7,184 nt of DNA from Deltaproteobacteria bacterium (GCA_013139225.1 WTBG01000366.1:1-7184); one strand, 5' to 3'; shown: positions 1-6,042, counted from the first letter of the stretch. Translations and numbers: made by a program. Notes: generated by a model not told the origin, from the sequence alone.

Positions 1-469
1 CTGCCCCAGCCTTGCTGGCCGAATAAGGACTGTTGGGATGTAGGGGAGAGCTTTCTGTGAAAAATCCCTCAGGACCCAGGGAACCATAAACCTCATCAGT
101 AGAAATCTGGACGAATCTACCAACCTTGTATTTATTAGAAGCTTCAAGCAGAACCTGGGTACCCAAAATATTAGTCCTGATAAAACTGGAGGCATCATAA
201 ATGCTTCGATCAACATGAGACTCTGCAGCAAAATTGACCAGTACATCAACTCCTTCTTTAAGTTCCTCACCCACCAAGGAGGCATCTGTTATGTCTCCTT
301 TGACAAATCTATAAAAGCTCTGGTTGGAAACATCCTCCAGATTTTCCAAATTCCCCGCATAGGTAAGATTATCCAGGTTTATCACCTGGTAATCCGGGTG
401 CTTACTGTGTATATAGCGAATAAAGTTTGAAGCAATGAAACCGGCTCCACCAGTAACAAGAATTTTCAT
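1..469 (-). CDS. rfbB: dTDP-glucose 4,6-dehydratase, N-terminal part (cut by window edge)
   Basis: The gene starts at the ATG at 469-467 and runs off the left edge after 156 full codons, a little under half of a typical RfbB of about 330-355 residues. The enzyme is an NAD-dependent extended short-chain dehydrogenase that turns dTDP-glucose into dTDP-4-keto-6-deoxyglucose, the step leading to dTDP-rhamnose and other deoxysugars of surface polysaccharides. Visible marks are the N-terminal Rossmann motif GGAGFIAS (residues 7-14), LDNLTYAGN (32-40), the active-site stretch STDEVYG (123-129), and the catalytic Tyr149-xxx-Lys153 pair in YSASK. The third glycine of the nucleotide-binding loop is alanine (Ala13), a mild variant. 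A good ribosome-binding site (477-485) supports the start. Cytoplasmic. An epimerase or a different nucleotide-sugar dehydratase is less likely because TDEVYG and the LDNLTYAGN segment are typical of RfbB. Sugar-pathway partners would be expected beyond the left edge. Confidence 0.93.
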   Translation of the reverse strand, partial: MKILVTGGAGFIASNFIRYIHSKHPDYQVINLDNLTYAGNLENLEDVSNQSFYRFVKGDITDASLVGEELKEGVDVLVNFAAESHVDRSIYDASSFIRTNILGTQVLLEASNKYKVGRFVQISTDEVYGSLGPEGFFTESSPLHPNSPYSASKAGA

Positions 470-476
470 AAATACG

Positions 477-485
477 ACCTCTCTC
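477..485 (-). promoter_or_regulatory. Ribosome-binding site of rfbB
   Basis: On the minus strand this reads GAGAGAGGT, with AGAGGT complementary to the 16S rRNA tail, seven bases before the ATG at 469. It confirms the chosen start. Confidence 0.7.
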
Positions 486-512
486 GAATCTTTCTAAATT
501 GCAGGGATTGTC

Positions 513-541
513 ATTATACGTCTGAAACTGTCTATTTTTAA
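513..541 (-). promoter_or_regulatory. Probable sigma-70 promoter of rfbB (proximal)
   Basis: On the minus strand a perfect -10 hexamer TATAAT (518-513) stands 17 bases downstream of TTAAAA (541-536), which matches four of six -35 positions. It lies about 45 bases before the rfbB ATG, in the spacer after engB. This would give rfbB its own promoter, separate from the engB-pabC transcript. Judged by motif only. Confidence 0.5.
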
Positions 542-570
542 ATTATAAGTGAGACTTTAAACAAGTTAAA
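542..570 (-). promoter_or_regulatory. Second promoter-like site upstream of rfbB (distal)
   Basis: A second perfect TATAAT (547-542, minus strand) has a weak -35 candidate TTTAAC (570-565, three of six matches) at 17-base spacing. It lies immediately upstream of the proximal site, so the two may be tandem promoters, or the sequence may simply be AT-rich. The spacer shows no clear terminator hairpin with a T-run after engB. Confidence 0.3.
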
Positions 571-579
571 TTCTGAAAG

Positions 580-1161
580 TTATATGACTCTTATAATGCG
601 TTTTATAATCTCCTGCTTTCCCATTCCTGTCACAGCTGAAAAGCAGATAATTTCCTCATCTTTTAACAGGAGAAAATCTTTGATGATCTTTTTCTGGGCG
701 CTGCATTTATTTTTGGAGATTTTATCAGATTTAGTCAACACAATGAGAAAAGGAATACCAAAAGTTTCAAGCCATTTGATAAGAGAAGCATCATCCGAAC
801 TTGGTTCCCTCCGGGCATCTAAAAGAATAATGACCATTTTTAAAGTCTTTCGGTATTTCAGATAGTTTTCTACCATAGGCTTCCACTGCGCTCTCACCCT
901 AACTGGAACTTTTGCAAATCCATATCCAGGGAAATCAACAAAGTTAATCTGGTTATTAATACGAAAAAAGTTGAGCATCTGAGTTCTGCCAGGACTGGAG
1001 CTGGTTTTAACGAGATTCTTCCTGTTCAGCAAAGTATTGATGAGAGTGGATTTGCCCACATTCGACTTTCCCGCAAAGGCAACCTCTGGAAGGGATTCCC
1101 CAGGATAATCTGACTGTTTTAAAGCACTTTTGATAAATTCTGCCGAAGTTATTTTCATCAT
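580..1161 (-). CDS. engB: Ribosome-biogenesis GTP-binding protein EngB/YsxC
   Basis: The gene encodes 193 residues, the usual length for this family of TRAFAC-class GTPases, which bind GTP and are needed for assembly of the large ribosomal subunit (and, by family knowledge, usually essential). All G motifs are visible: P-loop GKSNVGKS (31-38), switch I SSSPGRT ending at Thr60, G3 DFPG (76-79), G4 TKSD (143-146) and G5 SA (175-176). The segment AGKSNVGKSTLIN followed by PGRTQ and the FVDFPGYGFAKV run separate it from Era, Der and Obg. It starts with tandem ATG codons (1161 and 1158); an in-frame stop lies nine bases upstream, so no longer start exists. No Shine-Dalgarno sequence is visible before the start. 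The 14-base gap after pabC suggests cotranscription and perhaps translational coupling to the upstream gene. Cytoplasmic, ribosome-associated. Confidence 0.96.
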   Translation of the reverse strand: MMKITSAEFIKSALKQSDYPGESLPEVAFAGKSNVGKSTLINTLLNRKNLVKTSSSPGRTQMLNFFRINNQINFVDFPGYGFAKVPVRVRAQWKPMVENYLKYRKTLKMVIILLDARREPSSDDASLIKWLETFGIPFLIVLTKSDKISKNKCSAQKKIIKDFLLLKDEEIICFSAVTGMGKQEIIKRIIRVI

Positions 1162-1175
1162 AAAATGTTAGGCAT

Positions 1176-2042
1176 TCAAAGCTTGAGTTCTTTTCTTACT
1201 AGCTCTTTGTAGGAACGTATAAGCTCCTGTGTAACAGGACCAGGTGTGCCTTTCCCAACAGCATGTCCATCTACCTCTATCAGTGGCATAATCTCCACCA
1301 GGGAATTGGTTAGAAAAGCCTCATCCGCTTCCAGCAATTTATTAAGAGTTATCTTTCCTTCCTCTGCCTGCATTTGTTTAGCCTCTGCTATTTCAAGAAC
1401 AGCTTGACGTGTTATCCCCGGTAACAAACCCATCTCTTTTGCAGGAGTAGATAAGGAACCATCTTTCACCATAAAGATATTACTCACTGTTCCCTCTGTA
1501 ATAAATCCTTCTGTATTAACCATAATTCCCTCGTTAAAACCCGACTCCTTTGCTTCCATTTTGGCAATGATATGATTAAGGAAGTTTAAAGTCTTCATAT
1601 TAGCAGAGGGAGAATGAGGACTTGTTTTTACACTAACCACTTTACCCCTGTATCCCTTTTGATAAAGAGCAGGTGTGTAAGACACATATTCCCGGGTGAT
1701 AACTATAAGATTAGGGGTCTTACAGGTTGCGGGATCAGGTACAGTAGCACCCTCGCCCCGGGTAACATTCAGACGAATATAGGCATCTTCTAATCGATTG
1801 GCTTCTATTGTTTTATAAATGGCTTCTTTTACAGAACTAAAAGTAAATGGGATGGGGAACTTTAAGTACTCCAGAGAAAAAAATAATCTCTGCAGATGGT
1901 GCTCTATTCTAAAAACACGTTTTTTGTAAGCCCGCATGGTTTCAAAGAGACCATTCCCATAGAGAAATCCATGATCAAAGACAGAGATCCTGGCTTCTTC
2001 CTTCGGAATCAATTCACCATTGATGTAAACCAGGCCATCCAT
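1176..2042 (-). CDS. pabC: Aminotransferase class IV protein, probable 4-amino-4-deoxychorismate lyase
   Basis: The gene encodes a fold-type IV PLP enzyme of 288 residues. As ADC lyase it would split 4-amino-4-deoxychorismate into p-aminobenzoate and pyruvate for folate synthesis. Seen directly: VYINGELI (5-12), DHGFLYGNGLFETMR (23-37), the PLP lysine Lys150 in ANMKTLN, EGTVSNIF (183-190) with the conserved Glu, the phosphate-binding LLPGITR (206-212) and TNS (245-247). FETMR, rather than the FEGIR typical of branched-chain transaminase IlvE, and a pabB gene 2.4 kb away favour PabC; D-amino-acid or branched-chain aminotransferase remain alternatives, since the families are hard to separate by motif. 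The start is the ATG at 2042. An in-frame GTG at 2051 would add three residues, but that GTG is itself part of the ribosome-binding site. Followed after 14 bases by engB, probably in one transcript. Confidence 0.8.
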   Translation of the reverse strand: MDGLVYINGELIPKEEARISVFDHGFLYGNGLFETMRAYKKRVFRIEHHLQRLFFSLEYLKFPIPFTFSSVKEAIYKTIEANRLEDAYIRLNVTRGEGATVPDPATCKTPNLIVITREYVSYTPALYQKGYRGKVVSVKTSPHSPSANMKTLNFLNHIIAKMEAKESGFNEGIMVNTEGFITEGTVSNIFMVKDGSLSTPAKEMGLLPGITRQAVLEIAEAKQMQAEEGKITLNKLLEADEAFLTNSLVEIMPLIEVDGHAVGKGTPGPVTQELIRSYKELVRKELKL

Positions 2043-2046
2043 ACCA

Positions 2047-2057
2047 ATCACCTCTCT
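2047..2057 (-). promoter_or_regulatory. Ribosome-binding site deciding the pabC start
   Basis: On the minus strand this reads AGAGAGGTGAT, of which GAGGTGAT matches the anti-Shine-Dalgarno complement over eight bases. AGGTG sits six bases before the ATG at 2042. The GTG inside it (2051-2049) is in frame and would be the longest start, but using it would leave that start without its own site. Confidence 0.75.
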
Positions 2058-2138
2058 TTTTCACACAATGAATCTTTACCAAAGCCCTATAGGATTTTGG
2101 TTGAATGACGAATGACTAAACGAGCAGCGCAACCGTTT

Positions 2139-2157
2139 GACGAACAACTTGTTTGTC
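2139..2157. repeat. 19-base near-perfect dyad, possible operator or leader hairpin
   Basis: GACGAACAA, a central C, then TTGTTTGTC: eight of nine arm positions are Watson-Crick complementary and the ninth is a G-T wobble. On the minus strand it lies directly downstream of the candidate pabC -10 (2164-2159), where a repressor site would overlap the transcription start. It could instead be a leader hairpin. Binding partner unknown. Confidence 0.4.
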
Positions 2158-2158
2158 T

Positions 2159-2187
2159 AGTATCCAGTATCATTATGTTTGTCACAA
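2159..2187 (-). promoter_or_regulatory. Candidate promoter of the pabC-engB unit
   Basis: On the minus strand TTGTGA (2187-2182, four of six -35 matches) and GATACT (2164-2159, four of six -10 matches) are 17 bases apart. It would give a leader of roughly 110 bases before the pabC ATG. Several other AT-rich hexamers lie nearby, so the exact site is uncertain. Confidence 0.3.
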
Positions 2188-2218
2188 TACTATAAGTATA
2201 ATGATTAGAAATCAATAT

Positions 2219-2240
2219 AAAAAACGGGGCAATACTGCCG
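2219..2240 (-). terminator. Weak hairpin plus T-run on the minus strand
   Basis: Read on the minus strand, GGCA-GTAT-TGCC is followed within three bases by six T residues (2224-2219). The stem is only four or five pairs. If real, it would stop antisense transcripts coming leftward from pabB through the gpgS-gpgP region before they reach pabC. Confidence 0.22.
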
Positions 2241-2274
2241 GACGCAACCATTTTCAATGCCAGGTTATTTCCCT

Positions 2275-2303
2275 TTGACATATTAGAGTAATTTTAATAA
2301 GAT
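2275..2303 (+). promoter_or_regulatory. Strong sigma-70 promoter of the gpgP-gpgS operon
   Basis: A consensus -35 TTGACA (2275-2280) and the -10 TAAGAT (2298-2303, four of six) are separated by exactly 17 bases. The predicted transcription start is near 2310, leaving a leader of roughly 48 bases before the gpgP TTG. It is the best promoter in the window. Confidence 0.65.
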
Positions 2304-2348
2304 GGTTTCTCTTTACAAAACCACTTTACATCCAAAAAATCATTAGCC

Positions 2349-2352
2349 GGAG
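2349..2352 (+). promoter_or_regulatory. Ribosome-binding site deciding the gpgP TTG start
   Basis: GGAG (within CCGGAGATT) lies five bases before the TTG at 2358. No ATG or GTG start codon lies in frame close by, upstream or downstream, before the first catalytic motif, so the TTG is the only sensible start. Confidence 0.6.
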
Positions 2353-2357
2353 ATTTT

Positions 2358-3194
2358 TTGATTGAACACAGTTTACATAAGGGTTTTTATCTCTTAGTCT
2401 TTACTGATTTAGATGGAACTCTTCTAGAGCATGAGACTTATTCCTCCGAAGCTGCCATTCCTGCTATTAATGCATTAAAAGAAAAAAATATTCCCCTTAT
2501 TTTTTGCACCAGCAAGACCAGAGCTGAAATAGAAGAGATTCAATTTCAACTAAAAAATATTCACCCCTTCATTTCGGAAAATGGCGGTGCAATCTTTATC
2601 CCTAAAGGCTATTTTTCACATAAGTTTCACATTACCAGAGAAGATGCTAACCATCTCGTAATTGAACTTGGGACTCCCTACACTAAATTAAGAGAGGTTT
2701 TTAATCAGATGTGTACCCACTTGCCAGGTAAGCTTAGGGGGTTTGGTGATCTTACTCTTAAGGAGGTGGCTGATCTCTGTGGCTTTTCCCCATCACATGC
2801 AATACTGGCAAAAAAGAGAGACTATGACGAGCCCTTTATACTGGAGGATGCGACTGCCGAAGGTCTGCTTCAAGAAATGGCCAGCAGTTCAAATCTTGAG
2901 ATTAACCGGGGCGGGCGTTTTTACCACCTCACTGGCCCCAATGATAAAGGAAAAGCGGTATTACTACTTAAAGATATCTACAAACAGCAATCGGCACGTA
3001 TAAAGACAGTTGCCTTAGGAGATAGTCTCAATGATCTGCCGATGCTTAAGGTTGCAGATTACCCTATCCTGGTTAAAAAACCTGATGGGAGCTACGATCC
3101 TTCTATTAAGCTTGACAACCTGATCCTGGCTCCCGAAAGCGGTCCAAAAGGATGGTGTGAAGCTATGCTAAACCTATTAAACAAACTAGATTGA
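2358..3194 (+). CDS. gpgP: HAD-type glucosyl(mannosyl)-3-phosphoglycerate phosphatase
   Basis: The gene encodes 278 residues of the HAD superfamily, subclass IIB, in the mannosyl-3-phosphoglycerate phosphatase (MpgP) family. Seen directly: motif I DLDGT with nucleophile Asp17 and acid Asp19, motif II Thr51-Ser52 in CTSKTR, SENGG (73-77), the MpgP-type RDYDEPF (154-160), motif III Lys197 in NDKGKA and motif IV GDSLND (221-226). The next gene is a glucosyl-3-phosphoglycerate synthase, so the likely reaction is removal of phosphate from glucosyl-3-phosphoglycerate to give glucosylglycerate. MpgP-like proteins do this in Persephonella marina and Methanococcoides burtonii, some also accepting the mannosyl substrate. 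It is unrelated to the phosphoglycerate-mutase-like GpgP of mycobacteria. Translation starts at TTG, supported by GGAG. It is the first gene of a two-gene operon, 41 bases before gpgS. Cytoplasmic. The family is sure; glucosyl over mannosyl preference rests on context. Confidence 0.85.
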   Translation: MIEHSLHKGFYLLVFTDLDGTLLEHETYSSEAAIPAINALKEKNIPLIFCTSKTRAEIEEIQFQLKNIHPFISENGGAIFIPKGYFSHKFHITREDANHLVIELGTPYTKLREVFNQMCTHLPGKLRGFGDLTLKEVADLCGFSPSHAILAKKRDYDEPFILEDATAEGLLQEMASSSNLEINRGGRFYHLTGPNDKGKAVLLLKDIYKQQSARIKTVALGDSLNDLPMLKVADYPILVKKPDGSYDPSIKLDNLILAPESGPKGWCEAMLNLLNKLD

Positions 3195-3223
3195 GACATG
3201 TGTAATACCCACACTACAAACTT

Positions 3224-3230
3224 AAGGAGG
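3224..3230 (+). promoter_or_regulatory. Consensus ribosome-binding site of gpgS
   Basis: AAGGAGG followed by T, five bases before the ATG at 3236. It is the strongest ribosome-binding site in the window and suggests that the synthase is translated more efficiently than the TTG-started phosphatase ahead of it. Confidence 0.85.
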
Positions 3231-3235
3231 TTCTT

Positions 3236-4450
3236 ATGGCTGATATTTATCAAACCGGTGTAGTCGCTACATTTCACCGTTTCGGTGATGTTGACCTTAA
3301 AAGAATGGAAAGTGAATTAATTGAATTTAATCGTCATCGCCCCATTGCCCTCGTACTTCCAGCAACCTATGCAGAATTAGAAGCACCTGCCTTAAAACAT
3401 ATTATAGGGGAAATCAAGCAGGTATCTTACATCAATGAGATTGTGGTAACCATGGGGAGGACAGACCAGGAACAATTTAGCAAGGCAAAAGAGTTTTTCT
3501 CCAGCCTGCCTCAGAGAACTCGTGTCATTTGGAATACAGGTCCTGGCATAGGAAAATTTCACAAACTCTTAGAGGAAAATGGCCTTTTTATAGGTGCAGA
3601 CGGTAAAGGCCGTTCCGCATGGACAGCCTACGGATATATTCTATCTCGGGAGCAGAGCAAAGTCATTGCCTTGCACGATTGCGATATAGTTAATTACTCT
3701 CGAGAACTCCTGGGAAGATTATGTTACCCCATTGCATCACCGCATACAGATTATGACTTTTGCAAAGGTTATTACGCCCGAGTAACGGATCGTATGCATG
3801 GGAGAGTTACCCGTCTTTTCGTAACTCCTATTATCAGAAGCCTGAAAAAACTTCTGGGTCCTCTACCTCTACTTGTTTACCTGGACAGCTTTCGTTATCC
3901 TCTGGCCGGAGAATTTTCCATGATAACCGACCTTGCCCGAATTAATCGAATACCTGGTGACTGGGGATTGGAGGTTGAAACCCTGGCTGAAGTTTACAGG
4001 AATTGCGCTCTTAAAAGAATCTGCCAGGTAGAGCTTTGCGAAACTTATGAGCATAAGCACCAGCCACTTTCAGCAGACAATCCTAAAACGGGTTTGATGA
4101 AGATGTCCATCGATATTGCTAAAGCCATCTTCAGAAATCTTGCAATAGAGGGGGGGATTCTAAGTAAGAGCTTCTTTAATTCCCTGGTGGTAGCCTACCT
4201 TCGCACCGCCCAGGATACCATAAAGCGATACAATGATGACGCAGCCATTAATGGACTCTTCTTTGATCGCCATCAGGAAACAATCACGGTCGAGGCATTT
4301 ACCAGAGCCATCCAGATTGCCGGGGAAGAATTTCGGAAAGATCCCCTTTACTCACCCCTCATTCCCAACTGGAACCGGGTTACCTCAGCTATCCCTGATT
4401 TCCTGGAACAATTGCAGGAAGTGGTAGAGGAAGAAAACAAAAAAGCTTAA
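3236..4450 (+). CDS. gpgS: Glucosyl-3-phosphoglycerate synthase (GT81-like)
   Basis: The gene encodes a 404-residue GT-A-fold glycosyltransferase that would transfer glucose from an NDP-glucose to 3-phosphoglycerate, giving glucosyl-3-phosphoglycerate, precursor of the compatible solute glucosylglycerate. Visible are the donor-loop segment GADGKGRSAW (120-129), the metal-binding DxD in HDCDI (Asp148, Asp150), GRVTRLFVTPI (189-199) probably in the 3-phosphoglycerate/acceptor region, LAGEFSM (223-229), DWGLEVETL (242-250) and a His-rich YEHKHQ (271-276) where GT81 enzymes keep a metal-ligand histidine. It resembles the longer archaeal and thermophile-type GpgS (about 400 residues) rather than the shorter mycobacterial one. 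The C-terminal end (395-404) is Glu/Lys-rich. The phosphatase gene just upstream in the same transcript strongly supports the pathway. No signal peptide or membrane segment is seen. Its TAA overlaps the pabB stop codon on the other strand. A mannosyl-3-phosphoglycerate synthase is the main alternative. Confidence 0.82.
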   Translation: MADIYQTGVVATFHRFGDVDLKRMESELIEFNRHRPIALVLPATYAELEAPALKHIIGEIKQVSYINEIVVTMGRTDQEQFSKAKEFFSSLPQRTRVIWNTGPGIGKFHKLLEENGLFIGADGKGRSAWTAYGYILSREQSKVIALHDCDIVNYSRELLGRLCYPIASPHTDYDFCKGYYARVTDRMHGRVTRLFVTPIIRSLKKLLGPLPLLVYLDSFRYPLAGEFSMITDLARINRIPGDWGLEVETLAEVYRNCALKRICQVELCETYEHKHQPLSADNPKTGLMKMSIDIAKAIFRNLAIEGGILSKSFFNSLVVAYLRTAQDTIKRYNDDAAINGLFFDRHQETITVEAFTRAIQIAGEEFRKDPLYSPLIPNWNRVTSAIPDFLEQLQEVVEEENKKA

Positions 4451-5433
4451 GCTCTTGCCTGGGAGGGTTGCATAACGATGTCTCTTCCTTGGTGAATTGC
4501 CTCTATGAGAGCCTTCCCTTTATGGAGTGTCTCTTCGTATTCTAGTTCCGGGTCGGAATCCGCTACAATCCCGCCCCCCACTTGAAAATGAACAGTGTTG
4601 TCACAATACAGCATGGTTCGAATGACGATATTTAAGTCCGTTTGTTGATTAAAACCTAAATATCCGATAGAACCCGTATAGATCTTCCTCTGAGTCGGCT
4701 CCAGCTCATCGATAATCTCCATAGATCTGATTTTGGGTGCTCCTGTAATCGATCCACCAGGGAAACAGGCTTTAATACAATCAATATGTTCTTTATCCTC
4801 TTTTAACTCACCGGTGATAGTAGAAACGAGGTGAAACACCGTAGCATAGGTTTCAAGTGTTATTGTCTCTGGTACTCCAACCGTTCCGTACTTGCAAACC
4901 CTACCCAAATCATTCCTTTCTAAATCTACAATCATGATGAGTTCTGCTCTATCCTTTATGCTCCGAAGGAGTTCAGTCTTAAGCCTTTCATCCTCGACTT
5001 TACTTTTTCCCCTTGGACGTGTTCCCTTAATAGGTCTGGTTTCAACGGATCTGCCCGATATCCTCAAAAACCTTTCAGGGGAGGAACTAATAATAGTTGA
5101 CTCACCACATTTAAGATAAGCGGCAAAAGGAGCAGGATTTAAGTTGCGCAGCGTTTTGTAAAGTTCAAAAGAAGGTGTAGAAACTTTGGCAGTAAATCGC
5201 TGGGAAAGATTTACCTGGTATATATCACCTGCTGTAATATACTCCTTTGCTTTAATGACAGCCTGGATATAGTCCTCTCGTGTAAAGTTGCAATTTAATT
5301 CCAGCAAATCCTGTTTAGTGGAGGTAAGATGGGGGGCTTCAATCTGTTTTTTTAAGGGGTTCAGTTTTTGGCAAAACTCTTCTAAACGTGTTTTTGCCCT
5401 TATCCGTTTCAGATGTGCACTCTCTTCGGGCAA
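4447..5433 (-). CDS. pabB: PabB, C-terminal chorismate-binding fragment after the frameshift
   Basis: This 328-codon frame holds the whole chorismate-binding domain: GDIYQVNLSQRF (69-80), SSSPERFL (116-123), PIKGTRPRG (134-142, lysine 136 being the PabB nucleophile), IVDLERNDLGRV (168-179), FPGGSITGAPK (224-234), GYLGF (257-261) and GGGIVADSDPELEYEET (286-302). Its first possible start is a TTG at 5433 with no ribosome-binding site, so I do not think it is made alone. In this frame the sequence is actually open from just after a TGA at 5472-5470. Confidence 0.6.
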   Translation of the reverse strand: MPEESAHLKRIRAKTRLEEFCQKLNPLKKQIEAPHLTSTKQDLLELNCNFTREDYIQAVIKAKEYITAGDIYQVNLSQRFTAKVSTPSFELYKTLRNLNPAPFAAYLKCGESTIISSSPERFLRISGRSVETRPIKGTRPRGKSKVEDERLKTELLRSIKDRAELIMIVDLERNDLGRVCKYGTVGVPETITLETYATVFHLVSTITGELKEDKEHIDCIKACFPGGSITGAPKIRSMEIIDELEPTQRKIYTGSIGYLGFNQQTDLNIVIRTMLYCDNTVHFQVGGGIVADSDPELEYEETLHKGKALIEAIHQGRDIVMQPSQARA

Positions 5434-5462
5434 ACCGGTTGAAGAGATCCACGCTTTCCCTT

Positions 5463-5906
5463 TTAATGGTCAAAGATAATAACCGTGTCATAGAAGGCAA
5501 GAAAGCAGAGGGGAACATTAATGTCATCCTTACTTCTCGATGGAAGTTTCTCAACAAAATGTTTAAGATCATAGGCAAAGTACCCAACCGCGCCTCCCAT
5601 AAAAGGCGGTAAATCAGGGGGGGTAATTAAACGGTATTTGGAAAGCAAGGTCTTTAAAATATCAAAGGGGTTACCCTTTAACAATTCCACACTATTCCCC
5701 CGCCGAATCTCATTTCTCTCTCCATAACTCTTAAAAGTAAGAAAGGGGTCGCTGCCAAGAAAAGAGTAACGTCCTAATCGGTCGCAATCAATCCCGCTAT
5801 CTAAGAAGAAACAAAATGGGTCATTCTGGAGAAGCTCGCATACTTCCACGGGTTTGAGTGTTGTGGATAATGATTGAATTAAGGGTACAGCTTTATATCG
5901 AGTCAT
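5463..5906 (-). CDS. pabB: PabB, N-terminal fragment before the frameshift
   Basis: This 147-residue frame holds the N-terminal anthranilate synthase component I-like domain. It contains FFLDSGIDCDRLGRYSFLG (34-52), where LDSG sits at the site that binds tryptophan in TrpE relatives, and FMGGAVGYFAYDLKHF (102-117), a conserved part of the beta-sandwich. It ends at FDH followed by TAA; the family normally continues with a short loop such as the LKGK found one base out of frame. Alone it has no catalytic residues. Confidence 0.6.
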   Translation of the reverse strand: MTRYKAVPLIQSLSTTLKPVEVCELLQNDPFCFFLDSGIDCDRLGRYSFLGSDPFLTFKSYGERNEIRRGNSVELLKGNPFDILKTLLSKYRLITPPDLPPFMGGAVGYFAYDLKHFVEKLPSRSKDDINVPLCFLAFYDTVIIFDH

Positions 5907-5986
5907 GGTTTGTACGTATCTGAAACTTTACAATCTGGTTATCCAGAAGTCTCCAGTTGAATACCCTGATGAAATTATTAACAATA

Positions 5987-6014
5987 CTGGATTCCCGCTT
6001 GCGCGGGAATGACA
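5987..6014 (-). repeat. REP/dRS3-like palindromic repeat, copy 1
   Basis: Read on the minus strand: TGTC, then an eight-pair stem ATTCCCGC/GCGGGAAT closed by a GCAA tetraloop, then CCAG. The core 5991-6010 exactly fits ATTCCC-N8-GGGAAT, the form described for Neisseria dRS3 repeats; similar palindromes are scattered between genes in many bacteria. It faces copy 2 across 28 bases. Confidence 0.8.
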
Positions 6015-6042
6015 CGTTTTTTCAATCGGTTCCATCCTTGCC

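Larger units (their letters stand above)
2043..2357. other. Divergent intergenic region between pabC and gpgP
   Basis: About 315 bases without a convincing gene. It holds the control signals for two divergent units: on the minus strand, the pabC ribosome-binding site, a weak promoter candidate (2159-2187) and a 19-base dyad (2139-2157); on the plus strand, a strong promoter (2275-2303) and the ribosome-binding site of gpgP. A 64-codon minus-strand reading frame (2281-2087) crosses it but has no family signature, overlaps the pabC start region and contains these signals, so I do not call it. Confidence 0.7.
4447..5906 (-). pseudogene. pabB: Aminodeoxychorismate synthase component I, interrupted by a one-base frameshift
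   Basis: Chorismate plus amide nitrogen from the PabA glutaminase gives 4-amino-4-deoxychorismate, the first step to p-aminobenzoate. The gene is in two frames. The first reads 147 residues to a TAA at 5465-5463; the second continues the protein without loss. Adding one base between about 5472 and 5465 restores DH-LKGKAWISSTG-LPEES and a protein of about 486 residues, normal for PabB. In the restored numbering LDSG is at 35-38, GDIYQVNLSQRF near 227, and PIKGT near 292-296. That lysine, the chorismate nucleophile of PabB, is alanine in anthranilate synthase (PIAGT), so this is not TrpE. The start at 5906 follows an in-frame stop 24 bases upstream; no Shine-Dalgarno site is visible. No glutaminase domain is fused and none is nearby. 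With no other damage, a sequencing error or a very recent mutation is likely. Confidence 0.85.

Noticed and set aside
215..430. Plus-strand frame inside rfbB
   Set aside because: It is antisense to the conserved RfbB Rossmann region, with no family signature.
2087..2281. 64-codon minus-strand frame in the pabC-gpgP spacer
   Set aside because: It has no recognisable motif, no convincing ribosome-binding site, and covers the pabC promoter and dyad. It is better explained as a chance frame.
2304..2357. Riboswitch in the gpgP leader
   Set aside because: The predicted leader is only about 48 bases, AT-rich and without stable stems.
5463..5475. Programmed -1 frameshift in pabB
   Set aside because: The slip would have to occur on GAC-CAT at TAA, which is no X-XXY-YYZ heptamer, and tRNA re-pairing from CAT to CCA is poor. 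No strong hairpin follows, and pabB is not known for recoding.
5339..5612. Overlapping frames on both strands around the pabB break
   Set aside because: They are chance frames across pabB; the product motifs lie only in the two pabB frames.
4447..5906. trpE rather than pabB
   Set aside because: The PIKGT lysine and the LDSG motif indicate aminodeoxychorismate synthase; anthranilate synthase has PIAGT at the nucleophile position. No trp genes are near.
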